Shown here: in pieces, positions 14,035 through 27,400 of the stretch
Layout of the letters: each line of letters starts with the position of its first letter
How positions within the stretch are numbered: the stretch's first letter is position 1
Program-made: the position numbers and the translations under genes
Notes under the pieces: generated by a model
Told to the model about the DNA's origin: nothing
Databases searched by the model: none
The model's input: the letters and a program-made list of their open reading frames with translations, nothing else
Assembly (NCBI GenBank): GCA_946699065.1
Contig: CAMPDV010002411.1
Coordinates: forward strand, 1-64,000
Direction: 5' to 3'
Length of the DNA stretch: 64,000 bases
Source: Loxodes magnus
Taxonomy: Eukaryota > Ciliophora > Karyorelictea > Loxodida > Loxodidae

Positions 14035-14994
14035 TTAATAATAATAATAATAGATGGAGAAAGTCAAGAAATATTGTTTCCGGTATTTCAACCTCTTATG
14101 GATTAGCGTCTTTTCCTGTTAAAGACGAAAGGGTTTTGCTGGTATTCCGGATAGGTCATCAAAATCAGGATTAGGATCTTCTTAGAATAGGTTTCTCATT
14201 CAAACTTATGTTTCTTGATTCTGTCTTGACGGCTTTTTGTAGAATTTCCCCTAAGGTGTGAAATATATCTTATTGCTTTAGCATCTTTGCCTTCTTTTCC
14301 GTTACTCTTGCTAGTAGAGTCTAGCCCAATATTATTTCTACCTTCTTTGAAATTCCGGACAATTGAGATAAAAGTACCCAGTTGAGCAACATGTGTAGCA
14401 TTTTTTTTTTCTTAGTCTGAGTCTTTTGAGCTGGGGAATTGAGTTTCAAATTTTCGGAGCGATGAGAATTTTCCAGCTCCATCAGGTCTATTTCAACTAT
14501 GGAAGTTTAAGGAAGAGATTGCTACTTTGGCTTCGTTGCCGTTTCATGCATCATATCCATTTTTTTCGTTCGGAAATAGTTTGCTTGGCTGTCCATATCT
14601 ATCTTCAGAGTTGCAAACTCATCTCGAAGTAACTGGATCTCCCGTTCAAATCGAAACTCTATTCTTGCAGAATTTTGCATGTTTTTACTTAATAATTGCT
14701 TTTTCATATTTTTTTCCACCTTGAGATTTTGCACCATTTCTGTTAACTTTAGACTATTATCTAGTCTTTCTCTTGTGATTGCGGGATCTAGAATTTACTT
14801 AACGATTTTTATTATATTAGATTTTGTTTTTTTGACTTTTTGCGGTTGGGGAAGTATCTAGCTAGGTGTAAGGGTTCTTTATTGAAAGGTCTGAAAATTT
14901 CTTGCTACTAGAGTTGGGCTATAGCTTGTTAAGCTCCTTCAATTTTCTTCTCCTTCTTAGGAGAGTTTTTGTGTGTCATTCTTTATCCTTCCAT
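14035..14994 (-). mobile_element. LINE-type ORF1 copy E with (ATT)n tail
   Basis: Start ATG at 14994 on the minus strand (MEGQRMTHKNSPKKEKKIEG). A coiled coil follows at 14740-14520 (IEFRFEREIQLLRDEFATLK), then a complete-looking knuckle near 14.4 kb, CYTCCSTGYFYLNC, with His replaced by Tyr. A long tail ends FDDLSGIPAKPF and then IHKRLKYRKQYFLTF. The element closes at 14035-14053 with a TAA/AAT microsatellite, which is (ATT)n on its own strand. Two frame changes are needed (near 14.74 and 14.43 kb). The unit therefore runs from ORF1 start to 3' tail without any ORF2, as an ORF1-only retroelement would. Confidence 0.7.
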
Positions 14995-14999
14995 TTTTT

Positions 15000-17320
15000 C
15001 TATTCAAATAATGATAATAATATTAATTTTAATTATATTTGCTAGTCTTAGTTTTTATCTTAAAAATTTATGAATATTTTCATCTTAAATTATTTTTACT
15101 GTATCATGAATCTTTCAATACAATATAAATGCTTCTAATTAAATTATTTTTATCAATAAGTTTTTTAGTTATTATTAATAAATATTATAGATTTACTATT
15201 TAAAATGAAATTAATTTCCAAATATTTCTACTAGAAAACTTTAAAATTATAAAATTACTTTTCAAATTGTCTTTAAAGGGTGTTTTCTTATTCGTCTTTT
15301 GTAAAAAAAAGAATATTATTCCTATAAAGAGAAACTAAAATGATGAAATTTTGAACTATATTTTAATGTTTACAATTCGGTAAAAAAGAAAATCCAAATT
15401 ATTAAAAAATTAATTGGTATAATCTTCACTTTGATGTATTTTATTCTTAATTTTAAGATTAAAATTCTTTTAAATTATATTAAGTGTATAGATCTTTTTT
15501 TAAAGTTAATTTAACAAAAATGAGAAGTTAAAATTCTTATTAGTCAAAATTTTAGAAGTTACAAAATTTATTGAAATGCTATTTATCATCAACTGCTAAT
15601 AAAAAGATATATTTAAAATACCGTTTTAACTACAATTTTTTCTCGATGATGAACTTTAAAAAGTTTCTTCGTTCTTAAACTTCATAGAAAATTCCTTAAT
15701 AATGAAGCTATAAAAGAAATAAGTCATAAAGCTAAGAATTTGAAATGTCATTCTTCCAATTGCTGAATTATTACTTACTCTAAGTTCGCTATTTAACTTT
15801 TTTATATTTGATTGAAAACTTCAAAAAGATATTTAGAAAATTATTTTATTTTATTTAAATGCAATTAAAATTATTTTTAATTTTTAATCCTTTAATAAAT
15901 TTAATATTTATTTAATAGTAACTAATATAGTAAAGTTTCGATTTAATTCGAAGTTGTAATAATAAAAATAATAAACTATAAGTTTTCAATTTATATTTTT
16001 GTATACTTTTAAAATAATTATAAAATGCTTTTTATTATAAATATCAAAAAAATTTTTGATGATTTTGACATTTTTTAACTCCGTGTCCATAAATCTTTAT
16101 TGCTTGAATTTTATTAAAAAAATCTTATCTTTTTTTTCCAAAATTTAAGGGTTTGCCTAGTTCTTTTTATAATTAATTTCAGTCGTATATATTCCTTTTT
16201 TTCTATTGTCTTTTTAGGCCATTACATTAAAGCTTTTTATTTTCCTTATACTTTTTTCAAATTATTTTATATTTTGATTACTTTTTTAATCTAATTTTTT
16301 AAGGATAAAAAATTATATAATTTTATGTATAGATTTTTCATCAAAAGTCCTAAATGAATTTTTTCTTTCTTTTATTCTTATAATTAAATGTTTTCTATTT
16401 GCTTTCACCTATATATTTTACCTTGACTGTAAAATAATAAGTTATTCCTTTTACAGCTTAACTATCTGGCTTATTTGTACATTTTGATATTCTTTTTCCT
16501 TAAACTAGATTTTAGATTGGTTAGTCTGGCTTTATTGCTAATTTCATGATTTATTCAATCACATTTTTAAGTTATAAATCTTGAGTCTGTTTCTTCCTAT
16601 TTGCAAGATATTTCATAATTATGTCTTATTGACCTACTTATAGTTCTAGCTAATATTTTCTTACTTTTGTCGAATTAATAGTTTCAAAAAGCTACGATAA
16701 AATTAAAGAAAATAGAATTAGTATAGAAGAAAGCAAAGAATAATATTGTGGCACTTGAATTAGATATCTAAATTAAATTAGAGAATTTAACTTTTTTATC
16801 CTTGTCATTTTTTAATCCTTTTATACAAAACGTTATATCTTAAAAAATAACAGTAATTTAAATATTAAAATTTGACAGAAAGTTAGTTCTTTAATGATCA
16901 TATAATGTTTATTTTAATTTAATATATATTTTTATTAATTTTTAAATAAATTTACTATATTGCAGTTTAATTTATTTTTACTTAAGTTCTTTAGTTATAT
17001 ATACAAATATTTTAATTACTCTCAACCTTAAATTATCTTTAATTTTATTTTTTTAAGTTTGAGTTATATTATATAATTATAGTCTGACTTTATAATTTTT
17101 AATTAAATTTAAAATATTTGCATATAAATTTATTTATTATTTATATAATTTAATTGCTAATTTATTTCCTTATTCATATATTTATTATCTTATTTTTACT
17201 TTTTTAATCTAATTTACATATTTTTTACTATATATTATATCTTTTTCTACTTTTAACTAATTTTTATTATAAAATACCTTATTTCCATTTTTAATTTAGG
17301 TTAATTAAAATAAACTGAAG
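15000..17320. other. AT-rich, T-rich spacer
   Basis: Long poly-T/poly-A rich DNA. No frame with balanced composition, no recognised RNA and no clear repeat. Confidence 0.5.
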
Positions 17321-17329
17321 GGAGATTTT

Positions 17330-20220
17330 TTGCTAAAAGACGTTTCATGTCTATCTATCTTTCGAAGGGATTTTGTGAGGTTTGCTTTTCTTTGCAATAC
17401 TCTTAAAGACTGTATTCTTTTTAAACCCTCCGCTCGGGCGCAGAATGGCCTGTACTCTCTCTTTATTTTCCGTTAATTTCCAGCAATTTTATAAAAATGC
17501 CAACCACTTCCAAAGGGATAAAATAACTTGGATCGGTCCTATAGTTAATATGTTTCTTTAAAGAGCTAATCATTAATATTACTGTAATGACTACATATTG
17601 GCAACTAAACACTTGATATTTATTAATTTAATAATTTCTAGGCCCACTACGATCAACTAATAACGGATCATATTCCTATATCTATGATTTTAGCTTATAA
17701 TGCAACCACAAATATTCCAAAATAGCAGCCATTACTCTATAAGATAGATAAGCTACTTGATCCAATGGACAGATAAAATTACTAAAGTCAGTTTTAAGTA
17801 AATTTTTCTTATTTTTTGACTGTAGATTAAGACAACTTAGACTCATAATATAGTTTCACCACAACTTACTTTAGAATAATATAATGAGCACTATAGGAAA
17901 AGTCATATAAAGTAATAATTACAATAAATTCCCTTAGGATATCATTATGAAATATATAGCTGCGAAAAGAGAAAATTAGGAGTGCAAGAGATTGCTATTT
18001 ATGTAAGAAAGAATCAATAAGCGGTAATAGAAGCTTATTATATATCTAGAAAACTTAGGAATAAATGTATGCAATCTTATTGGAAGTGGAAAAAGCTTCA
18101 GGCTAAAGGCGAATTTCTCAAACTCAATAAAAACATCGAAACAATTTTCTGTTATGCAAAAAAGATTATCAAGCCTAAAATAAGGAACTAAATGAATTTT
18201 AACAAGAAATCTAGGACTCATTTATTGAATTTGAGAAGCTTTTGTGTTATAAAACATAAAAAAATTAAAAGAAACAAATCGAGTTCAGTAAGCGATAAAT
18301 AGAGCTCATTTATAGAGAACCTTAACTTATCAATTGCCCATCTTCTCACTTATAAAATGTTTAACTTTTTCAAATTTAAGAAATTCAAGAAATCATTGAG
18401 TATATTCCAAACGACAAGGCAGCTGGACCAGATGAAATAAAGAGCGAATTTATCAAGTGTGCTGGAGAAGAGATACAATTAATAATGCATTGCTTTATCA
18501 ATAATATGTTAAAATTTTAAAGAATCCCATAAAAACTGAATACTTCCATCATCATCCCTATCTTCAAAGAAGATAGTAAGAATGGTTGAAAAAACAGAGA
18601 ACCAATTTCGCTTATTAATACTATTCTAATGATCTTCTAAAAGGCTTTAACAGAAAGGACTTACAAAATTCTTTAGAACGTAATATCATACTTCCAGCTT
18701 AATTGGGATTCCTCAAAATGAAACAGCTGCATCTAAATATGATCATTGTATCAGATTATTGACCTCTATTAGAGAGGAGGAAAAGGCTAAAAAAGATGTT
18801 TGACACTTTTATTTATGTCTAGAAGATGTTTGACAGCATTGAGAGAAAAACATTTTTTCAACATCTTAGGAGATTAAAACTACAGCTGGAATTGATACTG
18901 GCACTAGAGTTTTTCTACAATAACATTAATTCTTCTTTTCTCATAGATTACCAAGATTATCGCAGACTTCATTATTACAATGAAGTTATGCAAGGAAGAC
19001 ACATGGTCCTGTATTCTCACTCCTATATTATGATATAGTAATCAGACATTTGCAGTAAAAAACACACAACTAAGCAACAATCTACATAATATAAACTTCG
19101 TATGAAGAGCATGGGCAGATGATCTTATACTCATTCCTTGTTTTGCTTAGAGGATGTAATAACTTATAGATTATTGCATCTGAATTTTTAAGTGGATTTT
19201 TCTATAAATAAACACTAGCAAATGTGAAATACTTCAATTTTTTCAAAAAATAAGAGCTAAAAAATTGAATTGAATTTGAAGCTGGAAGGTAAGCGCATCA
19301 AATAGATGAACCAAAGGACTTACCTTGGAGTCCTAATACAAGAAGATGGGCATTTGATCTGCCACTGCAAATAAAGGACTTAAAATTGCTTAGAATCGGT
19401 AAAGAAATGCATTTATACTTTAGTAGTCACAAGAATGTTACTCTCTGACACTTCAAAATACTCTATCGCATGCTTATGCTGCCTAAGACTGAATACAATG
19501 GTGAACTGGTTCCTTGAACTATAATGAGAGGTTTATAGAGTATGAAAGAGAAGATAAACAAAAATATGCATATAATAACGAGGAAGGCTTTAAGTCTCCT
19601 ATTATTATCTTTAATAAGGCTTGCTACATAGACTTTAACTGACTACCATTTGAACATATAATGGCTAAACACTTTTTCCAATTCTATTTTAAAAATACAA
19701 AACGAACCTAGGATTTATCCAGAATCCGATATAGATAGACTCTTTCACTACAATTAAAACTAAAAATCTTAGTATTTTTAGTAATATAAAAGATAATTTA
19801 GTTTTATGGAATTAATAATGACAATTAAATTATGTTTTCTAACTAGCTTTCAATTGAGAAACTTATCAAATAGATTATAAGAAATTAATCCCACTAAGAA
19901 TCAATTATAAGCTATGGAGATATATCCACCGCATAGATATTCAGAGAGCAACTTGAAAGAATTTAGAAATTTTTTGCTATAAATTATACTAAAATTAACA
20001 AGGAATACAGGAAAGAAATAATTTAAATCTTTAAGTTGCTCACTTAATCTTATAAATTTCAATATGATTCATGTCGCAATTTTATCCAGTGAAAACAAGC
20101 TCTATCAATGCAGAAGTAAAGATTCATTTAAGCATATATTCGAATGTGTCTACTATTTGGACTTATTTATAAAATTTTCTGATAAATTTCCTGGAAAAAA
20201 ATTGAAAAAACTAATAACTT
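17330..20220 (+). mobile_element. 5'-truncated LINE: APE endonuclease end plus reverse transcriptase (ORF2), decayed
   Basis: Endonuclease C-terminal motifs appear first: ITWIGPIV at 17.53 kb, NDYILATKHL at 17.59 kb, and TDHIPISM at 17.66 kb, matching the TW, DYI and SDH signatures of APE-type LINE endonucleases. A linker (SYWKWKKLQAKGEFLKLN, 18.07 kb) precedes the reverse transcriptase: DKAAGPDEIKSEFIK (18413), IIIPIFKE (18.55 kb), EPISLINT, KMFDSIERK (18.83 kb), the catalytic RAWADDLILIP (19.11 kb) and TYLGVLIQEDG (19.32 kb). A Cys/His segment, CRSKDSFKHIFEC (20.1 kb), matches the usual C-terminal finger. Several frame changes separate these blocks, so it is not functional. A UGA sits where Trp fits in NG-W-KN before EPISL. 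This is the only ORF2 in the window. Confidence 0.85.
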
Positions 20221-20616
20221 ATGATCAACTCTACATAAACTAACAATTCACTTCTAAAAAATAAATGGATACAGATCTTAAAATTAGAAATTTTCACAGG
20301 GATCTTAAAAAAATGTAAATTGAAGGACAAATCACAAATAAATATTGGAGTCTAAAGAAGAACAACAAGAAAATACAAGAAGTAATGGAGATAAGTTGGA
20401 AGATAAAAGGAATGCTGCTTGAACTTTATGATCATAATTAAAATGAAGTAACAGATTCATATCAATAACTTCATTTCATTAATATTTTTATTTAAGTGAT
20501 TTCTTCTTTACTCCAATTTATGGATATACTACTGATAAGAAAAAACTTCTTACAGCTTTAGTTTTGTGAATAGCCAAATAAAGGTGAGGAAACTTTAATT
20601 TTATTCTAAATTAATA

Positions 20617-21017
20617 AATGGATGTCGGCCACGGTCAGGAAAATTAGTAGACAATCGGTCAGTTTATACTATATTGCGAGTAATCTCGCACAGATACCAC
20701 AGCAGACTAGCTCAGAAGAGACAAATCTAACTTCCCCACGGGCTCTCGCTATCAGTATGAAAGTTTGACTGACGGTTATGCTAATGACAAATTACTAATT
20801 CTTATTTGGACTTTTTTCAAGAAGACTGGAGCAATTTATACAAGATTTAAGAATAAGTTTTAATAAGAAGATTCCCCATTTGAAAAGCTAAAGTGAATCA
20901 TTGAACGAATAGAATGAAAAAGAGAAGCATGAGAACGCTTTTTTTAATATTTAATATTAATACTGAAGTGCCCCAACTAGGTGCTACATGTTCAATAATC
21001 ATCTTAATTTATTTTTT
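20617..21017 (+). mobile_element. SINE-A copy 1 (diverged)
   Basis: Starts AAATGGATGTCGGCC and is alignable over its length to the copies at 44.7, 49.1 and 55.5 kb. Shared blocks are TGCGAGTAATCTCGCA, AGTATGAAAGTTTGACTGACGG, and AATAAGAAGATTCCCCATTTG. The 3' hairpin region is degraded and the ATTT tail is short. It lies between the LINE ORF2 and the kinase fragment. Confidence 0.7.
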
Positions 21018-21019
21018 AT

Positions 21020-21635
21020 GTTATGAAATACTTGGGCACTAAAAAATAGGTTGGAAAAATTAGATGGATGGCTAATGAGTTATTTGGAATGAAGCAGAGA
21101 TATAATATCTTTTCCGACATATATGCTTATAGAGTTGTTTTATGGGAGATAGTGACGAGAAAAATACCTTTTGAGGAAGTAGAGGAAGGAGAGTTACGTA
21201 AAGGGATAAAGAGAGGTGAAAGAGATAAAATACCTGAGAATTGTGACATAGAGGAGATAATAAGGGGGAGTTGAAAATAAGAGGTTGATCAAAGAATGAG
21301 TTTAGAAACGTCATTGTAGAAGTTAGAGAAGATAAAGCAAGAAATGAGAGAGTAGTAGATAATGTAACAAGAAATGAGAGAGTTTGAGATAATAAAGAGT
21401 AATGTGGAGAAATTTGAAGAAGAAGAGTAAAAGGAAGTTGGAACAAATAAAAAAGCGAAAGTATAAGAAAATAGTAATTTTAAATAATTTGTAGAAATTA
21501 AACTTTATTACTAGAAATTAATTGAATTTGCTTATAATTTGCTAGTAGAAAATATATATTAATACCAATGTTAATTTTTAATATTAAAGATAGGTAAAAT
21601 ATTGAATAGATAAACTATTGTTTGATATTAAATAA
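21020..21635 (+). pseudogene. Protein kinase C-lobe fragment with coiled-coil tail
   Basis: One uninterrupted frame: LGTKKQVGKIRWMANELFG (activation loop and APE helix, with APE now ANE), then SDIYAYRVVLWEIVTRKIPF (subdomain IX, invariant Gly replaced by Arg), then IPENCDIEEIIRGS-UGA-KQEVDQRMSLETSLQKLEKI (subdomain XI). The UGA sits exactly at the Trp of the conserved CW motif. A Glu-rich coiled-coil tail follows, and the next UGA is near 21.63 kb. The style resembles TKL/MLK-like kinases common in ciliates. The N-lobe and catalytic loop are absent: the fragment begins right after SINE-A copy 1. The truncation and altered Gly/APE residues argue for a pseudogene. Confidence 0.75.
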
Positions 21636-21639
21636 CTTA

Positions 21640-24235
21640 TAAAATAGTTTAGTTTAAAAAAGCTAAAAAACAAGATTGCAAAAATACAAAAATTTAAAGC
21701 TAGAAATTATTTAGAAAAATAAAAAATTAAATATCTTAAAAAAAACTAAATTTGAACACTCTGTTAAGATATAATATGCATGTAGTTATATATTTATATA
21801 TTTTTATTTTATAACTTACTGATTAACTAGTGCATATGTTTTTTTATCAGTAGCAAGAAATTTTGATTTCATACAAAAAAAGATATTTTTTATATTTTAT
21901 TTTATATCTTTTTTAAGAATTAAATATTAAATGATACATAAGAAATAAAAGACATTTCCAATAAAGTCTAATAAATCTTAGCAGGATGTAGCTAACGATT
22001 TTTATCGTATATAGATGGAAAAAAGAAATTTAATAAGACAAATAGTGACTTTATCAAAGAACTTATGATTTTAATAACACTATGAAATTTTAATATCTGA
22101 ACATTTAATTTTAAGATAGGATAAACTTACTAAAAATTAAGATAAACTTAAAATTCTAGAAATTTTAAGCCAGAACAATCCTTTGAAAAATTAAATTAAA
22201 TAAAAAATAAATCTCAGACAAAAGAGATTAAAATATGATAGTGATATAATATTAACAAAAGTTGTCAGTTTTTATTCTTATTCTATTAATATTGGCAGAT
22301 AAAAAATGCATTCATTTATCAATCATAGTTGCTTATTATAAATTAGACGTCTTAATTTTTTTTCTTCAACATTTAGCATTCAATTATATTTAAAACACTT
22401 CAAATTTAAATTTTTTTTCTAAAGGTTCACCACCATCAATGTAAGTTATTTACATTAACTTGATACGAGTTGAAATAAAGGATCGTACCTAATCATGTAA
22501 TAATCTCTTGCAGCTTATGAGGACTATCTTCAGAGCTTTTGGCTTAATGGGCTTGTTTCAGCTGTCTTTCGGGATTGAAATTTATTAAGTTTAAGATTTT
22601 AAGATTGAGGTCAGAAATTTGAACTGTTTTAACTAAAATTAGATTTTTAGAAAAATAGAAGCTAAATAATAGCTTATTTTTTTGAAAAAAGAAGCCATAT
22701 AAAATAGGCTACATTTTTTGGTTAATACGTTAATCGTGAAAAAGCAGGTTTATTTTAGAAGAAATACTATTATAAAAAACTCATTATTTTAAAAACATAA
22801 ATGTTTTTAGTAAGGTTGGAAATATAAAGGTTGGAAATATACCCGCCGGATTATACCCGCCTTTTTAGAATATAGCTCTCTACCCCCCCCGTGCTCGTCT
22901 AAAAAAATTAGAAAATATTAATTTAAAAAAATAGAATTGATTCTTATTAATGAAAAAAAAAGATTTATTTTTTTAAATTACTTTAATCACGCATATAACT
23001 ATTGACACGCCAATTGTACAAAAAAAATTCACTATATAACTTTTTGTCTTTATTTAAAATTTTATTACTAATCGTAAACTTTAACTTTCTAAATTTTCCT
23101 TTTTTATCTTGAACATTTTTTGTTTGAATTCGACTAGTTTATCAAGTCCTGAAAAAAATACTTATTACTCTCGGAATAAAAAAAATTTAAACTTTAATAA
23201 AATACAAACATAAAAAAAATTAAACTATAAAACTTTATAAATGAAATAGAAAAAATAAAGAAATTAACTAATAAAATAATGAATTAACTTAAAAAAAATG
23301 AAATTATGTACACATATTAAAGATCTACTCTTTTACAAATTTTCTTTTTAAACAAATCTTATTAATAAAAAAAATTAAAATTATTTATTGATAAATTTTA
23401 TTAACGAAATATTTTTATTTTTAATAATACAATTATTTTTTGTAATGAATATGTAACTTTTTAATAATTTTTGAAATTTAAATTACATTTTATAAACAAA
23501 AAAATTTAAAAAAATAACTATTAAAAAAAAATGAAATAACCAAATAATTTAAATCAATAAATGTACTTTCTTAAATAAATTTTTATATAAGTTTTAATTA
23601 ACTTAAAATTTACGTAAATTTTTTTTAAATAGGAATTTTTTTTTAATTTACTAAGATATATAAAATTCTTTAAATTGAAATTACCAAATTAAAATCTTAT
23701 AATTCTACTTAATTGTAAATTAATGTATCGTATATTTTTTATTTAACAATGATAAAACCTTTATAAATAAATTTAATCTTTAAATACTATGATATACCTT
23801 TTTATATTATGATTAATAAAATCTATATTTTCATAAACATATCAACATTACATATATCATTAAACAAACTATCTTATTACTTATATCTTACTACTTCTTT
23901 TTACTCAACAATTTGTTAAGATTAACTTTAATAATTAATCTTAATCGAATATACTAAATTAAATATTTTAAATACTTACTTATAAATTATTTTATTCTAA
24001 TAAACTAATATTACTAATAATATATAAAAAAGAAAATGATTATCTAATAACATTAGAAAATACATACTTAAATGTTAAATTCATATATTTAACATAGATC
24101 TGTCAAATATAAACGTTTATAAATAATAAAAATAAACATGATAGATTATTTTTTAATTCTTAGTTAAGTAGAGTTTTAAAAGTTTTAGAGTTCGTTCTCT
24201 CATTCTCACTTCATCACTACAATATTAAGGCTTAT
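21640..24235. other. AT-rich spacer before the array
   Basis: No gene supported. A 7-bp hairpin (AATGTAA with TTACATT) lies at about 22.44 kb in a slightly more GC-rich patch (22.43-22.60 kb) that I could not identify. A GC-rich repeat patch at 22.81-22.89 kb is listed separately. Confidence 0.5.
22812..22890. repeat. Short GC-rich direct-repeat patch
   Basis: AAGGTTGGAAATAT occurs twice (22812-22825 and 22827-22840), ATACCCGCC twice (22839-22847 and 22853-22861), followed by a run of eight C at 22883-22890. It is an island of GC in nearly pure A/T. Function unknown. Confidence 0.6.
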
Positions 24236-24237
24236 TT

Positions 24238-24436
24238 TTACATCCTGTATTATAATAAGTATTCATTACCCCCTAATAATATTTTCAAATATACTTACAT
24301 TCTGAAATGATAATAAAAAAAAAGTTGCCATCTAAATAAATTAAAACTTGTACGATCTGAAAATAAAAATTAGATTAAAACATGCTTACATACTAAAATA
24401 ACACATTACGATCTATATGAAACATTAAAATTTTAA
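24238..24436 (+). repeat. Degenerate left flank: spaced TTAC-NNNC-T motifs
   Basis: Motifs matching the array's TTAC, three variable bases, C, T pattern recur at 24238, 24266, 24295, 24325 (TTGC), 24350 (GTAC), 24386 and 24406. Spacing is 20-36 bases, averaging about one array period. The DNA between motifs no longer resembles the unit. The simplest reading is old, indel-scarred array. Confidence 0.55.
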
Positions 24437-27400
24437 TTACTTTCTTCAAATTTCACCTTTAAATTTCTCTTACGGTCTTCAAGTTTCACCTTTAAATTTC
24501 AATTACTTTCTTCAAGTTTCACCTTTAAATTTCAATTACTCACTTCAAGTTTCACCTTTATATTTCACTTACCCTCTTCAAATTTCACCTTTATATTTCA
24601 CTTACCCTCTTCAAGTTTCACCTTTAAATTTCAATTACTTTCTTCAAGTTTCACCTTTAAATTTCACTTACTCACTTCAAGTTTCACCTTTAAATTTCAA
24701 TTACATTCTTCAAGTTTAACCTTTAAATTTTACTTACTTTCTTCAAGTTTCACCTTTAAATTTCACTTACAGACTTCAAGTTTCACCTTTAAATTTCAAT
24801 TACTCACTTCAAGTTTCACCTTTATATTTCACTTACGGTCTTCATGTTTAACCTTTAAATTTTACTTACATTCTTCAAGTTTCACCTTTAAATTTCACTT
24901 ACCCTCTTCAAGTTTCACCTTTAAATTTCACTTACCCTCTTCAAATTTAACCTTTATATTTCACTTACCCTCTTCAAGTTTCACCTTTAAATTTCAATTA
25001 CTCACTTCAAGTTTCACCTTTAAATTTCACTTACAGACTTCAAGTTTCACCTTTAAATTTCAATTACTCACTTCAAGTTTCACCTTTATATTTCACTTAC
25101 CCTCTTCAAATTTCACCTTTATATTTCACTTACCCTCTTCAAGTTTCACCTTTAAATTTCAATTACTTTCTTCAAGTTTCACCTTTAAATTTCACTTACT
25201 CACTTCAAGTTTCACCTTTAAATTTCAATTACATTCTTCAAGTTTAACCTTTAAATTTTACTTACTTTCTTCAAGTTTCACCTTTAAATTTCACTTACAG
25301 ACTTCAAGTTTCACCTTTAAATTTCAATTACTCACTTCAAGTTTCACCTTTATATTTCACTTACGGTCTTCATGTTTAACCTTTAAATTTTACTTACATT
25401 CTTCAAGTTTCACCTTTAAATTTCACTTACCCTCTTCAAGTTTCACCTTTAAATTTCAATTACATTCTTCAAGTTTAACCTTTATATTTCACTTACCCTC
25501 TTCAAGTTTCACCTTTAAATTTCAATTACTCACTTCAAGTTTCACCTTTAAATTTCACTTACAGACTTCAAGTTTCACCTTTAAATTTCAATTACATTCT
25601 TCAAGTTTCACCTTTATATTTCACTTACCCTCTTCAAGTTTCACCTTTATATTTCACTTACCCTCTTCAAGTTTCACCTTTAAATTTCAATTACTTTCTT
25701 CAAGTTTCACCTTTAAATTTCAATTACTCACTTCAAGTTTCACCTTTAAATTTCACTTACATTCTTCAAGTTTCACATTTATATTTCACTTACGGTCTTC
25801 ATGTTTCACCTTTAAATTTCAATTACATTCTTCAAGTTTAACCTTTAAATTTCACTTACTCACTTCAAGTTTCACCTTTAAATTTCACTTACAGACTTCA
25901 AGTTTAACCTTTAAATTTTACTTACTTTCTTCAAGTTTCACCTTTAAATTTCACTTACAGACTTCAAGTTTCACCTTTAAATTTCACTTACTTTCTTCAA
26001 ATTTCACCTTTATATTTCACTTACCCTCTTCAAGTTTCACCTTTATATTTCACTTACCCTCTTCAAGTTTCACCTTTAAATTTCAATTACTTTCTTCAAG
26101 TTTCACCTTTAAATTTCAATTACTCACTTCAAGTTTCACCTTTAAATTTCACTTACAGACTTCAAGTTTCACATTTATATTTCACTTACGGTCTTCATGT
26201 TTCACCTTTAAATTTCAATTACATTCTTCAAGTTTAACCTTTAAATTTCACTTACTCACTTCAAGTTTCACCTTTAAATTTCACTTACAGACTTCAAGTT
26301 TCACCTTTAAATTTCAATTACATTCTTCAAGTTTAACCTTTAAATTTCACTTACGGTCTTCATGTTTCACCTTTAAATTTCACTTACCCTCTTCATGTTT
26401 AACCTTTAAATTTTACTTACTTTCTTCAAGTTTCACCTTTAAATTTCTCTTACGGTCTTCAAGTTTCACCTTTAAATTTCAATTACTTTCTTCAAGTTTC
26501 ACCTTTAAATTTCTCTTACGGTCTTCATGTTTCACCTTTAAATTTCAATTACTTTCTTCAAGTTTCACCTTTAAATTTCAATTACTCACTTCAAGTTTCA
26601 CCTTTAAATTTCACTTACATTCTTCAAGTTTCACATTTATATTTCACTTACGGTCTTCATGTTTCACCTTTAAATTTCACTTACTTTCTTCAAGTTTCAC
26701 CTTTAAATTTCACTTACTCCCTTCAAGTTTCACCTTTAAATTTCAATTACTCACTTCAAGTTTCACCTTTAAATTTCACTTACAGACTTCAAGTTTCACC
26801 TTTAAATTTCACTTACGGTCTTCATGTTTCACCTTTAAATTTCACTTACCCTCTTCATGTTTAACCTTTAAATTTTACTTACTTTCTTCAAGTTTCACCT
26901 TTAAATTTCTCTTACGGTCTTCAAGTTTCACCTTTAAATTTCACTTACAGACTTCAAGTTTCACCTTTAAATTTCACTTACGGTCTTCATGTTTCACCTT
27001 TAAATTTCACTTACCCTCTTCATGTTTAACCTTTAAATTTTACTTACTTTCTTCAAGTTTCACCTTTAAATTTCTCTTACGGTCTTCAAGTTTCACCTTT
27101 AAATTTCAATTACTTTCTTCAAGTTTCACCTTTAAATTTCACTTACAGACTTCAAGTTTCACCTTTAAATTTCAATTACATTCTTCAAGTTTAACCTTTA
27201 AATTTCACTTACGGTCTTCATGTTTCACCTTTAAATTTCACTTACCCTCTTCATGTTTAACCTTTAAATTTTACTTACTTTCTTCAAGTTTCACCTTTAA
27301 ATTTCTCTTACGGTTTTCATGTTTCACCTTTAAATTTCAATTACTTTCTTCAAGTTTCACCTTTAAATTTCAATTACTCACTTCAAGTTTCACCTTTAAA

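Noticed and set aside
14426-14861. Three plus-strand frames
   Set aside because: Antisense shadows of ORF1 copy E, which has coiled coil and knuckle on the minus strand.
17976-18221. Minus-strand 81-codon frame
   Set aside because: Antisense to the LINE ORF2 linker.
21072-21446. Minus-strand 124-codon frame
   Set aside because: Antisense shadow of the kinase fragment and its coiled-coil tail.
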